A stretch of 64,000 nt of DNA from Streptomyces harbinensis (lineage in GTDB: Bacteria; Actinomycetota; Actinomycetes; Streptomycetales; Streptomycetaceae). Every line of letters starts with the position of its first letter. The first letter of the stretch is position 1. The stretch is from NCBI RefSeq assembly GCF_900116145.1, contig NZ_FPAB01000005.1, positions 186,001 to 250,000 of the forward strand. Direction: 5' to 3'. Shown one piece after another: positions 16,318 through 24,360 of this stretch. The notes under the pieces are model-generated. The model had not been told where the DNA came from. It did no database searches and saw only the letters and a program-made list of their open reading frames with translations. Both the position numbers and the translations under genes were made by a program.

Positions 16318-19300
16318 ATGCACGTGAGCCTCTCTGTCCCGCCCCCGGACGCCGTCCGGGAAGCCCCCCGAACCGCGCAGGATTCCGGGGCGTACCGACT
16401 GGTGCGCGACCCGGTCCTGACCACGCACCCCCCTGCCTTGGACGCAAGCCAGCGCGCCGTGGTTGAGCATCCGGGCGGACCGCTTCTCGTCCTGGCGGGC
16501 CCGGGCACCGGCAAGACGACGACGCTGGTGGAGTCCGTCGCCGCCCGGGTGGCGGCCGGCACCGACCCGGAGCGGGTGCTGGTGCTCACCTTCAGCCGCA
16601 AGGCCGCCGCCGAACTGCGCGACCGGATGACAGCCCGGATGGGCGGCGGCGCGCCCCAGGCCACCACCTTCCACTCCTTCGCGTACGCGCTCGTGCGCGC
16701 GCACCAGGACCGCGAGCTGTACGCCGAGCCGCTGCGGCTGCTGTCGGGACCGGAACAGGACGTGTTCCTGCGCGAGCTGCTGGCCGGGCAGCTGGAGCTG
16801 CCGCCCCGGGTGCCGTGGCCGGCCGAGCTGCGCGCCTGCCTGACCACGCGCGGGTTCGCCGACGAGCTGCGCGCCGTCCTCGCCCGCACCCGCGAGCTGG
16901 GGCTGGCGCCCGCCACCCTGGCCGGGTTCGCCCGCCGCACCGGGCGGCCGGACTGGGAGGCGGCGGCGCACTTCCTGGCGGAGTACCTGGACGTCACCGA
17001 GGCGCAGGGCGTCCTCGACTACGCGGGCCTGGTGCGCGGCGCGGTGCGGCTGGCGGAGCGCCCGGACGTGGCGGCGCGGGTGCGGGCCCGGTACGACGCG
17101 GTGTTCGTCGACGAGTACCAGGACACCGATCCGGCGCAGGCCGCGCTGCTGGCGGCTCTCGCCGGGGGAGGCGGCGGGCGGGACCTGGTGGTGTTCGGTG
17201 ACCCGGACCAGTCGATCTACGCCTTCCGCGGCGCCGACGTGGGCGGCATCCTCGGCTTCCCGGACGCCTTCCCGACCGCCGCCGGGGACCCGGCCCCGGT
17301 CGCCGTCCTCACCACCGGGCGGCGCGCCGCGTCCGCCGTGCAGGACGCCACCCGGCTGCTCGCCCAGCGGATGCCGCTGGCCCGGCTGCCGGCCGACGCG
17401 GTACGGCGGCACCGCGCGCTCGCCGCCGTGCGCGAGGGCGGCAGCGTCGAGGCGTACACCTACCCGACGCCCGGCGCCGAGCTGGAGAACATCGCCGACC
17501 TGCTGCGCCGCGCGCACCTGGAGGACGGCCTGCCCTGGGGCGAGATGGCGGTCCTGGTCCGCGCCGGGGGGCGCTCGCTGCCGGTGGTGCGCCGGGCGCT
17601 CACCTCGGCCGGGGTGCCGCTGGAGGTGGACGGCGCCGATCTCCCGCTGCGCCAGGAACCGGCGGTGGCGCCACTGCTCATGGCGCTGCGGGCGGTCGCG
17701 GGAGAGGCCACCGGCTTCGACCCGGAGACCGCGGCGGAACTGCTCACCTCGCCGCTCGGCGGGCTGGACGCCGCCGACCTGCGGCGCCTCGGCCGGGCCC
17801 TGCGGCACGAGGAACGCACCGCCGGGGCCGCCGTACCGGCCCCGTCCGGAGAACTGCTGGCCCGGGCGCTCGCCGAACCGGAACGGCTGGTCGCCCACGA
17901 CCCGGCGTACGCGGGCGGCGCCCGGCAGCTGGGCATGCTGCTGCGCAAGACCCGGGAACTGCTGGCGGGCGGCGGCAGCCCCGAGGAAGCACTGTGGGAG
18001 CTGTGGTCCGGCACCGGCTGGCCCGACCGCCTGGAGCGGGCCGCCCGGCGCGGCGGCGCGGCCGGCCGCAACGCCGACCGCGACCTGGACGCCGTGTGCG
18101 CGCTGTTCGAGGCGGCGGCCCGCGCCGAGGAGCGCGGCGGCGGGCGCGGCGCGCTGATCTTCCTCGACGAACTGGACGCCCACGACATCGCCGCCGACAC
18201 CCTGACCGCACGCGCCGCGCGCCCCGACGCCGTCCGGCTGATGACCGCCCACCGGGCCAAGGGCCTGGAGTGGTCGCTGGTCGTGGTGGCCGGCGTCCAG
18301 GAGGGGCTGTGGCCCGACCTGCGGCGGCGCGGCTCGCTGCTGGAGGCGGACCGCATCGGCCGGGACGGGCTCGCCGAACCGCTGCCGCCGGGCGCGCTGC
18401 TGGCCGAGGAGCGGCGGCTGTTCTACGTGGCCGCCACCCGGGCCAGGGACCGGCTGGTGGTGACGGCCGTACGCGGCGCGGACGACGGCGACCAGCCCTC
18501 CCGGTTCCTCACCGAACTGGGCGTGGAGCCGAAGGACGTGACCAGCCGGCCGCGCCGCCCGCTGGCCCTGTCCGCGCTGATCGCCGAACTGCGCGCCACC
18601 ACCGTCGACCCCCGCGTCACCCCGGCGCTGCGCGAGGCGGCGGCCCGGCGGCTGGCGAGACTGGCCGCGCTGCGGGACGACGACGGCCACGCGCTCGTAC
18701 CGGCCGCGCACCCGCAGCGCTGGTGGGGGCTGCGCGCCAGGACCGAGTCGGCGGCGCCGGTGCGCGACCCGCGGCGTCCGGTGGCCCTGTCGGCGAGCGC
18801 CCTGGACGAACTGGTCAACTCCTGCGCGCTGAAGTGGTTCCTCGCCCGCGAGGTGCACGCGGACGCGCCCGCCACCGCCGCCCAGGGGTTCGGCAACGTG
18901 CTGCACGTGCTGGCCGACGAGGTGGCCTCCGGCACCACCCCCGCCGACCTCGCGGTGCTGATGGAACGGCTCGACGTGGTCTGGGACGGCCTGGCGTTCG
19001 AGGCGCCCTGGCAGTCCCGCACGGAACGCGACGAGGCGCGCGCCGCCCTGGAACGCTTTCTGCGCTGGCACGTCCTCCAGAGCCAGGCCGGGTTCGAACC
19101 GGCCGCGTCCGAGGAGGACTTCGACGTCACGCTCGCCGCGGGCGAGCACCGGATCCGGATCCGCGGCACCCTGGACCGGGTGGAACGGGACGCCGACGGC
19201 CGCGCCTACGTCGTCGACTTCAAGACCGGCCGCGCCAAGCCCACCAAGGCGGAGGTGGAACGCCACCCGCAGCTGGCCGTGTACCAGCTGGCGGTCCGGC

Positions 19301-19563
19301 ACGGGGAGGGCGGCACCGAGACCGGCGGCGCCGCGCTCGTCCACCTGCGGCAGGGCGCCCCCAAGAAGGAGGGCGGCGACGCGCTGCCCGCCGTCCAGAA
19401 ACAGCCGCCGCCCCAGGGCGACTGGGTCGGCGACCTGCTGGCCACGGCAGCCGGCCGGGTCCTGGACGAACGGTTCTCCCCCACCCCCGGGCAGCAGTGC
19501 GGCACCTGCCACTTCCGCGCCTCCTGCTCGGCCCGCACCGAGGGCCGGCACGTCGTGGAGTAG
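16318..19563 (+). CDS. adnA: AdnA-type UvrD/Rep helicase with RecB-like nuclease domain
   Basis: 1081 aa. SF1A helicase motifs: Walker A GPGTGKTTT (from residue 61), DEYQDTDPAQ (from 265), GDPDQSIYAFRGA, TAHRAKGLEWSLV and FYVAATRARDRL. The C-terminal domain is a PD-(D/E)XK nuclease with VDFKTGR (from 966). Four Cys fit an Fe-S nuclease cluster: CALKWF near 836 and CGTCHFRASC near 1061. It should pair with the next gene to form the AdnAB motor-nuclease, which resects double-strand breaks in mycobacteria in place of RecBCD. The partner gene starts 63 bases downstream. It matches Rv3202c in position. The assignment of A versus B follows gene order and N-terminal resemblance. Confidence 0.88.
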   Translation: MHVSLSVPPPDAVREAPRTAQDSGAYRLVRDPVLTTHPPALDASQRAVVEHPGGPLLVLAGPGTGKTTTLVESVAARVAAGTDPERVLVLTFSRKAAAELRDRMTARMGGGAPQATTFHSFAYALVRAHQDRELYAEPLRLLSGPEQDVFLRELLAGQLELPPRVPWPAELRACLTTRGFADELRAVLARTRELGLAPATLAGFARRTGRPDWEAAAHFLAEYLDVTEAQGVLDYAGLVRGAVRLAERPDVAARVRARYDAVFVDEYQDTDPAQAALLAALAGGGGGRDLVVFGDPDQSIYAFRGADVGGILGFPDAFPTAAGDPAPVAVLTTGRRAASAVQDATRLLAQRMPLARLPADAVRRHRALAAVREGGSVEAYTYPTPGAELENIADLLRRAHLEDGLPWGEMAVLVRAGGRSLPVVRRALTSAGVPLEVDGADLPLRQEPAVAPLLMALRAVAGEATGFDPETAAELLTSPLGGLDAADLRRLGRALRHEERTAGAAVPAPSGELLARALAEPERLVAHDPAYAGGARQLGMLLRKTRELLAGGGSPEEALWELWSGTGWPDRLERAARRGGAAGRNADRDLDAVCALFEAAARAEERGGGRGALIFLDELDAHDIAADTLTARAARPDAVRLMTAHRAKGLEWSLVVVAGVQEGLWPDLRRRGSLLEADRIGRDGLAEPLPPGALLAEERRLFYVAATRARDRLVVTAVRGADDGDQPSRFLTELGVEPKDVTSRPRRPLALSALIAELRATTVDPRVTPALREAAARRLARLAALRDDDGHALVPAAHPQRWWGLRARTESAAPVRDPRRPVALSASALDELVNSCALKWFLAREVHADAPATAAQGFGNVLHVLADEVASGTTPADLAVLMERLDVVWDGLAFEAPWQSRTERDEARAALERFLRWHVLQSQAGFEPAASEEDFDVTLAAGEHRIRIRGTLDRVERDADGRAYVVDFKTGRAKPTKAEVERHPQLAVYQLAVRHGEGGTETGGAALVHLRQGAPKKEGGDALPAVQKQPPPQGDWVGDLLATAAGRVLDERFSPTPGQQCGTCHFRASCSARTEGRHVVE

Positions 19564-19626
19564 CCCACCCCCGCGCCCCGCCCCACACCCGCCCGCGCCG
19601 CCCTGTCGGCGGCCGGGGATAGCCTC

Positions 19627-22600
19627 GTGCGCGTGGCCGCACGACTGACCCATCCCCGGGAACTGCGCGAGCTGCTCGGGATCCCGTTCACCCCCGAGCA
19701 GTTGGCGTGCATCACCGCACCCCCCGCCCCGCAGGCCATCGTGGCCGGCGCCGGCTCGGGCAAGACCACCGTCATGGCCGCCCGCGTGGTGTGGCTCACC
19801 GGCACCGGCCAGGTCGCCCCCGAGCGCGTCCTGGGCCTCACCTTCACCAACAAGGCCGCCGGCGAACTCGCCGAACGCGTGCGCAAGGCCCTCACCCGGG
19901 CCGGCATCGGCCAGGAGACCACCGACACCGGCGAAGGCGGCGGCGAGCCGCAGATCTCCACCTACCACGCCTTCGCCGGCCGCCTCCTCAAGGAGCACGG
20001 GCTGCGGCTCGGCATCGAACCCGCCTCCCGGCTGCTCGCCGACGCCGGACGGTTCCAGCTGGCCGCCGAGGTGCTGCGCGCCGCGCCCGCGTCCTTCGAG
20101 CCGCCCGGCAGCGGCTTCACCACCCTCGTCACCGACCTCATCGCCCTCGACGGCGAACTGGCCGAACACCTCGTGTCCCCCGGGCGGCTGCGCGCCTTCG
20201 ACCGCGACCTCCTCGCCGAACTCGACGCCACCGCCCTCACCAACGCCGACCTGCGGCGCATCCGCGAGGCCGCCGCCGGGCGCGGGCAGCTGCTGGACGT
20301 GGTCGAGGAGTACCGGGCCCGCAAACGCTCCCGCGACCTCATCGACTTCGGCGACCAGATCGCCCTCGCCGCCACCCTCGCCCGCGACATCCCCGAGGTC
20401 GGCCGGGCGCTGCGCGAGGAGTACGGCGTGGTCCTCCTCGACGAGTACCAGGACACCTCCGTCGCCCAGCGCATCCTGCTCGCCGGCCTGTTCGGCGACG
20501 GCACCGGCCACCCCGTCACCGCCGTCGGCGACCCCTGCCAGGCCATCTACGGCTGGCGCGGCGCCTCCGTCGCCAACCTCGACGACTTCCCCGAGCACTT
20601 CCCCGCCCCCGACGGCACCCCCGCCCGGCGCTACTCCCTCAGCGAGAACCGCCGCAGCGGCGGCCGGCTGCTGCGGCTGGCCAACGACCTCGCCGCACCG
20701 CTGCGCGCCCTGCACCCCGCCGTCGTCCCGCTGCGCCCGGCCGAGGACGCCGAGCACACCGGCCGCGTCCACTGCGCCCTGCTGCCCACCCACGCGGACG
20801 AACTGGCCTGGCTCGCCGACTCCCTCGCCCACCTGGTGCGCACCGGCACCCCGCCGGGGGAGATCGCCGTGCTGTGCCGCACGGCCGGCGACTTCGCCGA
20901 GATCCAGCGCGCCCTGGTGGAACGCGACGTGCCGGTCGAGGTCGTCGGCCTGTCCGGGCTGCTCCACCTGCCGGAGATCGCCGACCTGGTCGCCGTCTGC
21001 GAGGTGCTCGCCGACCCCACCGCCAACGCCGCGCTCGTCCGGGTGCTCACCGGGCCGCGCTGGCGCATCGGCCCGCGCGATCTCGCCCTGCTCGGCCGCC
21101 GGGCCCGGCACCTGGTGCGCCGCAGCGCGTCCGGTGAGGACGACACCGACCGGCTCGCCGCCGCCGTGGAGGGCACCGACCCCGCCGAGACCACCTCGCT
21201 CGCCGACGCGCTGGACACCTTCATCGGCGAGGACCGGGACGACGCGGACGAGCTGCCGTTCTCCGCCGAGGCCCGGGTACGCTTCGCGCACCTCGCCGCC
21301 GAGATCCGCGACCTGCGCCGCTCGCTCGCCGACCCGCTCATGGACGTGCTGCACCGGGTGCTGGCCGTCACCGGCCTCGAGGTGGAGCTCTCCGCCTCCC
21401 CGCAGGCGCTGGCCGCCCGCCGCCGCGAGACCCTGACCGCCTTCCTCGACCTGGCCGCCGCGTTCGCCGCGGGCCGCACCGGCGTGGCCGTGGACGGCGA
21501 ACGGCTCGGCGGCTCGCTCACCGCCTTCCTGGCGTTCCTGCGCGCCGCCGCCCAGTACGACAAGGGCCTGGACAGCTCGCTGCCCGGCGGCGAGAACACC
21601 GTCAAGGTGCTCACCGCGCACAAGGCCAAGGGCCTGGAGTGGGACGTCGTCGCCGTCCCCGGGCTCTGCGCGGGCCAGGGCGGCTTCCCGTCCCCGCAGG
21701 CCCGCGACTCCTGGCTGAAGCACCCGCGCGCCCTGCCCCACCCGCTGCGCGGGGACGCCGCCACGCTGCCGGCGATCAGCGGCTGGACGGCCGCCGCGTA
21801 CAAGGAGTACGCCGGGCTGCTGGCCGGCCATCTGCTGCACGAGGAGCTACGTCTGGGCTACGTCGCCTTCACCCGGCCGCGCCGCCTGCTGCTGGGCTCC
21901 GGGCACTGGTGGGGGCCGAGCCAGAAGAAGAAACGCGGCCCCTCCGCGTTCCTGGAGGCGCTGCGCGCGCACTGCGAGGCCGACCCGGCGCACGGTGAGG
22001 TGGAGCACTGGGCGGACGCCCCCGACGACGAGGAGGAGAATCCGGCGCTCGCCGAGCCCACCGAGGAACGCGCCTGGCCGCTGCCGCTGGAGCCGGTCGC
22101 CCTGGAGCGCCGCCGGGCCGCCGCCGACCGGGTGCTCGATCTGCTGCGCGAGGGGTTCCGGGAGCCGGCGGCGGAAGCGGCGGACCCGGCGGAGGCCGCC
22201 GCGCCGTCCGCCCCCGCGCCGTCCGCCCCCGCGCCGTCCGCCGCCGCCGGCCCGCCGCCGCAGCTGACCGCGGAGGAGCGGCGCACGGTGGAGTCCTGGG
22301 ACCGGGACCTGGACGCCCTGGCCGGCGAGCTGCGCCGGGCCAGGGAGGGCGTCCGGGAGGTGCCGCTGCCGGTGTCGCTGTCCGCGACACAGGTGCAGCG
22401 CCTGGCGTCCGACCCGGAGGGCTTCGCCCGCGAACTGGCCCGGCCGATGCCGCGCCCGCCGCAGCCCGCCGCCCGCCGGGGCACCCGCTTCCACGCCTGG
22501 GTGGAGTCGCGGTTCGAGGAACTGCCGCTGCCGATGCTGGGCCCCGACGAGCTGCCGGGCGGCGGCGCGGACGGCGAGGGCGAGGAGATCGCGGACGAGC

Positions 22601-22992
22601 GGGAGCTGGCGGCGCTGAAGGAGGCGTTCGGCCGGACCGAGTACGCCCGCCGCACCCCGTACCGGATCGAGGCGCCGTTCCAGCTGCGGCTGGCCGGGCG
22701 GGTGATCCGGGGCCGGATCGACGCCATCTACCGCACCGACGACGAGCGCGGCGAGCGCTACGAGATCATCGACTGGAAGACCGCGCGCCGCCAGGACGCC
22801 GACCCGCTCCAGCTGGCGATCTACCGGCTGGCGTGGGCGGAGCGGCGCGGCCTGCCGCTCGGCCGGGTGACGGCGGCCTTCCTGTACGTCCGCAGCGGGG
22901 AGGTTGTACGGCCCAGTGTGCTCCCCGGGCGGGCCGGTCTTGAGCGGCTGCTGCTGGGGGAGGAGTCCTGGGAGCCGAACGACCCCGGTTAG
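19627..22992 (+). CDS. adnB: AdnB-type UvrD/Rep helicase with RecB-like nuclease domain
   Basis: 1121 aa, GTG start at 19627 (a second in-frame GTG at 19633). Helicase motifs: GAGSGKTTV (from residue 41), LTFTNKAAGELAERV, DEYQDTSVAQR (from 272), GDPCQAIYGWRGA, TAHKAKGLEWDVV (about 663) and YVAFTRPRRLLL. A low-complexity linker APSAPAPSAPAPSA lies near 858-872. The C-terminal nuclease domain has IIDWKTARRQ (about 1047), the PD-(D/E)XK core. Unlike the upstream protein it lacks the flanking Cys cluster. It is the second subunit of the AdnAB end-resection complex and corresponds to Rv3201c. Confidence 0.88.
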   Translation: MRVAARLTHPRELRELLGIPFTPEQLACITAPPAPQAIVAGAGSGKTTVMAARVVWLTGTGQVAPERVLGLTFTNKAAGELAERVRKALTRAGIGQETTDTGEGGGEPQISTYHAFAGRLLKEHGLRLGIEPASRLLADAGRFQLAAEVLRAAPASFEPPGSGFTTLVTDLIALDGELAEHLVSPGRLRAFDRDLLAELDATALTNADLRRIREAAAGRGQLLDVVEEYRARKRSRDLIDFGDQIALAATLARDIPEVGRALREEYGVVLLDEYQDTSVAQRILLAGLFGDGTGHPVTAVGDPCQAIYGWRGASVANLDDFPEHFPAPDGTPARRYSLSENRRSGGRLLRLANDLAAPLRALHPAVVPLRPAEDAEHTGRVHCALLPTHADELAWLADSLAHLVRTGTPPGEIAVLCRTAGDFAEIQRALVERDVPVEVVGLSGLLHLPEIADLVAVCEVLADPTANAALVRVLTGPRWRIGPRDLALLGRRARHLVRRSASGEDDTDRLAAAVEGTDPAETTSLADALDTFIGEDRDDADELPFSAEARVRFAHLAAEIRDLRRSLADPLMDVLHRVLAVTGLEVELSASPQALAARRRETLTAFLDLAAAFAAGRTGVAVDGERLGGSLTAFLAFLRAAAQYDKGLDSSLPGGENTVKVLTAHKAKGLEWDVVAVPGLCAGQGGFPSPQARDSWLKHPRALPHPLRGDAATLPAISGWTAAAYKEYAGLLAGHLLHEELRLGYVAFTRPRRLLLGSGHWWGPSQKKKRGPSAFLEALRAHCEADPAHGEVEHWADAPDDEEENPALAEPTEERAWPLPLEPVALERRRAAADRVLDLLREGFREPAAEAADPAEAAAPSAPAPSAPAPSAAAGPPPQLTAEERRTVESWDRDLDALAGELRRAREGVREVPLPVSLSATQVQRLASDPEGFARELARPMPRPPQPAARRGTRFHAWVESRFEELPLPMLGPDELPGGGADGEGEEIADERELAALKEAFGRTEYARRTPYRIEAPFQLRLAGRVIRGRIDAIYRTDDERGERYEIIDWKTARRQDADPLQLAIYRLAWAERRGLPLGRVTAAFLYVRSGEVVRPSVLPGRAGLERLLLGEESWEPNDPG

Positions 22993-23001
22993 GCTTCCCG
23001 T

Positions 23002-23928
23002 ATGGCTAGCACCTCGGACAACGGCGTCCAGCCGATCGCGCTCACCGGCAACGGCGGCATCGACCGGGGCGGCGAGCACCGTCTCGACGAGGCATGGCTG
23101 GGGGCGGCCTGGAGCCACCCCACCACCAGGGTGTTCGTGGTGTCCGGGGGCCAGGCGCTGATCGAGGAGACCGAGGACGGCCGCACCGAGCTGGTGACGA
23201 TGCCGTCCTTCGACGCCCCGTTCACCGAGGCGCACCGCTACTTCCTGGGGACGGACGAGGACGGGGTGCGGTACTTCGCGCTCCAGAAGGACGCGCTCCC
23301 CGGGCGCATGGACGACGCCGCGCGCCCCGCCGGGCTGCGGGAGGCCGCGCCGCTGCTGTCCGAGCGGGACAACGAGCTGTTGGTGCACGCGGTGGCGCTG
23401 GAGAACTGGCAGCGCTCGCACCGCTTCTGCTCCCGCTGCGGGGAGCGGACGGTCATCGCGGCGGCCGGGCACATCCGGCGCTGCCCGGCGTGCGGGGCCG
23501 AGCACTACCCGCGCACCGACCCGGCGGTGATCATGCTGGTCACGGACGCCGAGGACCGGGCGCTGCTCGGGCGGCAGCTGCACTGGCCCGAGGGCCGCTA
23601 CTCGACGCTGGCCGGCTTCGTGGAGCCGGGGGAGTCGGTGGAGCGGGCGGTGATCCGGGAGGTCGCCGAGGAGGCCGGGATCGTGGTGGGCGAGGTGGAG
23701 TACGTCGCCAGCCAGCCCTGGCCGTTCCCGTCCAGCCTGATGCTGGGCTTCATGGCGCGGGCGGTCACCTCGGCCGTGAAGGCGGACGGCGAGGAGATCG
23801 AGGAGGCCCGCTGGTTCTCCCGGGACGAACTGCGGGCCGCCATGGAGGCCGGGGAGGTCCTGCCTCCGTCCGGCGTCTCCATCGCGGCCCGGCTGATCGA
23901 GATGTGGTACGGGGAGCCGCTGGGCTGA
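23002..23928 (+). CDS. nudC: NAD(+) diphosphatase NudC
   Basis: 308 aa, ATG 23002, 9 bases after the adnB stop. A four-Cys zinc site is made by CSRCG (from residue 143) and CPACG (from 161). The Nudix box GFVEPGESVERAVIREVAEEAGI runs from about 207 to 229. After it comes SQPWPFPSSLMLGF, the SQPWPFPxS motif that marks NADH pyrophosphatases. It cleaves NAD(H) to NMN(H) and AMP. Bacterial NudC also removes NAD caps from RNA, and in mycobacteria it lowers sensitivity to isoniazid-type adducts. The gene order adnB-nudC-mycoredoxin-uvrD2 is the mycobacterial one (Rv3199c), minus the K+ channel gene found there. Confidence 0.93.
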   Translation: MASTSDNGVQPIALTGNGGIDRGGEHRLDEAWLGAAWSHPTTRVFVVSGGQALIEETEDGRTELVTMPSFDAPFTEAHRYFLGTDEDGVRYFALQKDALPGRMDDAARPAGLREAAPLLSERDNELLVHAVALENWQRSHRFCSRCGERTVIAAAGHIRRCPACGAEHYPRTDPAVIMLVTDAEDRALLGRQLHWPEGRYSTLAGFVEPGESVERAVIREVAEEAGIVVGEVEYVASQPWPFPSSLMLGFMARAVTSAVKADGEEIEEARWFSRDELRAAMEAGEVLPPSGVSIAARLIEMWYGEPLG

Positions 23929-23931
23929 CCG

Positions 23932-24195
23932 TCAGGCCGGCGCCGGGGCGAGGGCCTGCTTGACCTGGGCCAGGGACGGGTTGGTCATGGTGACCTCGGC
24001 CCCGCCGGTCGGGGCGACGACGACCGTGGGAACGGTCTGGTTGCCGTTGTTGGCCTTCTCCACCAGGGTGGCGGCCTCGGGGTTCTCCTCGATGTTGATC
24101 TCCGTGTAGGCGATCCCCTCGCGGTCCAGCTGGCTCTTCAGCCGGCGGCAGTAACCGCACCAGGTGGTGCTGTACATCGTCACGGTGCCCAGCAT
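23932..24195 (-). CDS. mrx1: mycoredoxin (glutaredoxin-like)
   Basis: 87 aa with a thioredoxin fold: VTMYSTTWCGYCRRLKSQL holds the active site CGYC, and QTVPTVVV the cis-Pro loop. Mycoredoxins reduce mycothiol-mixed disulfides on proteins in actinobacteria. It is convergent with nudC (3 bases between stops) and divergent from uvrD2, and corresponds to Rv3198A. The 165-bp divergent region holds an 11-bp inverted repeat (24233-24260). Confidence 0.9.
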   Translation of the reverse strand: MLGTVTMYSTTWCGYCRRLKSQLDREGIAYTEINIEENPEAATLVEKANNGNQTVPTVVVAPTGGAEVTMTNPSLAQVKQALAPAPA

Positions 24196-24232
24196 CGTCT
24201 GCGCTCCTTGGTCGTGTCCGGTCGTGTTCGGT

Positions 24233-24260
24233 CCTTCGGCGATCCCATCATCGCCGAAGG
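24233..24260. repeat. inverted repeat in the mycoredoxin/uvrD2 divergent region
   Basis: CCTTCGGCGAT (24233-24243) and ATCGCCGAAGG (24250-24260) form a perfect 11-bp stem around CCCATC. It lies 37 bases upstream of the mycoredoxin ATG and 100 bases before uvrD2, so it may be an operator or a hairpin in the mycoredoxin 5' leader. Which regulator would bind cannot be told. Confidence 0.6.
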
Positions 24261-24360
24261 GAGAACACCGGCGGCGGGGCGGGTAATCCCGGATGTCCGG
24301 TACGACGGTATGACCGGGGCTGTGGACAAGTCGCCGCATCCCGGCGCCGGACCTGGCAGC

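Noticed and set aside
16099..21840. A 1,913-codon open frame on the minus strand
   Set aside because: It runs antisense to adnA and adnB, whose motifs are unmistakable; the translation is Gly/Arg/Gln-rich low complexity, the usual by-product of GC-rich third positions.
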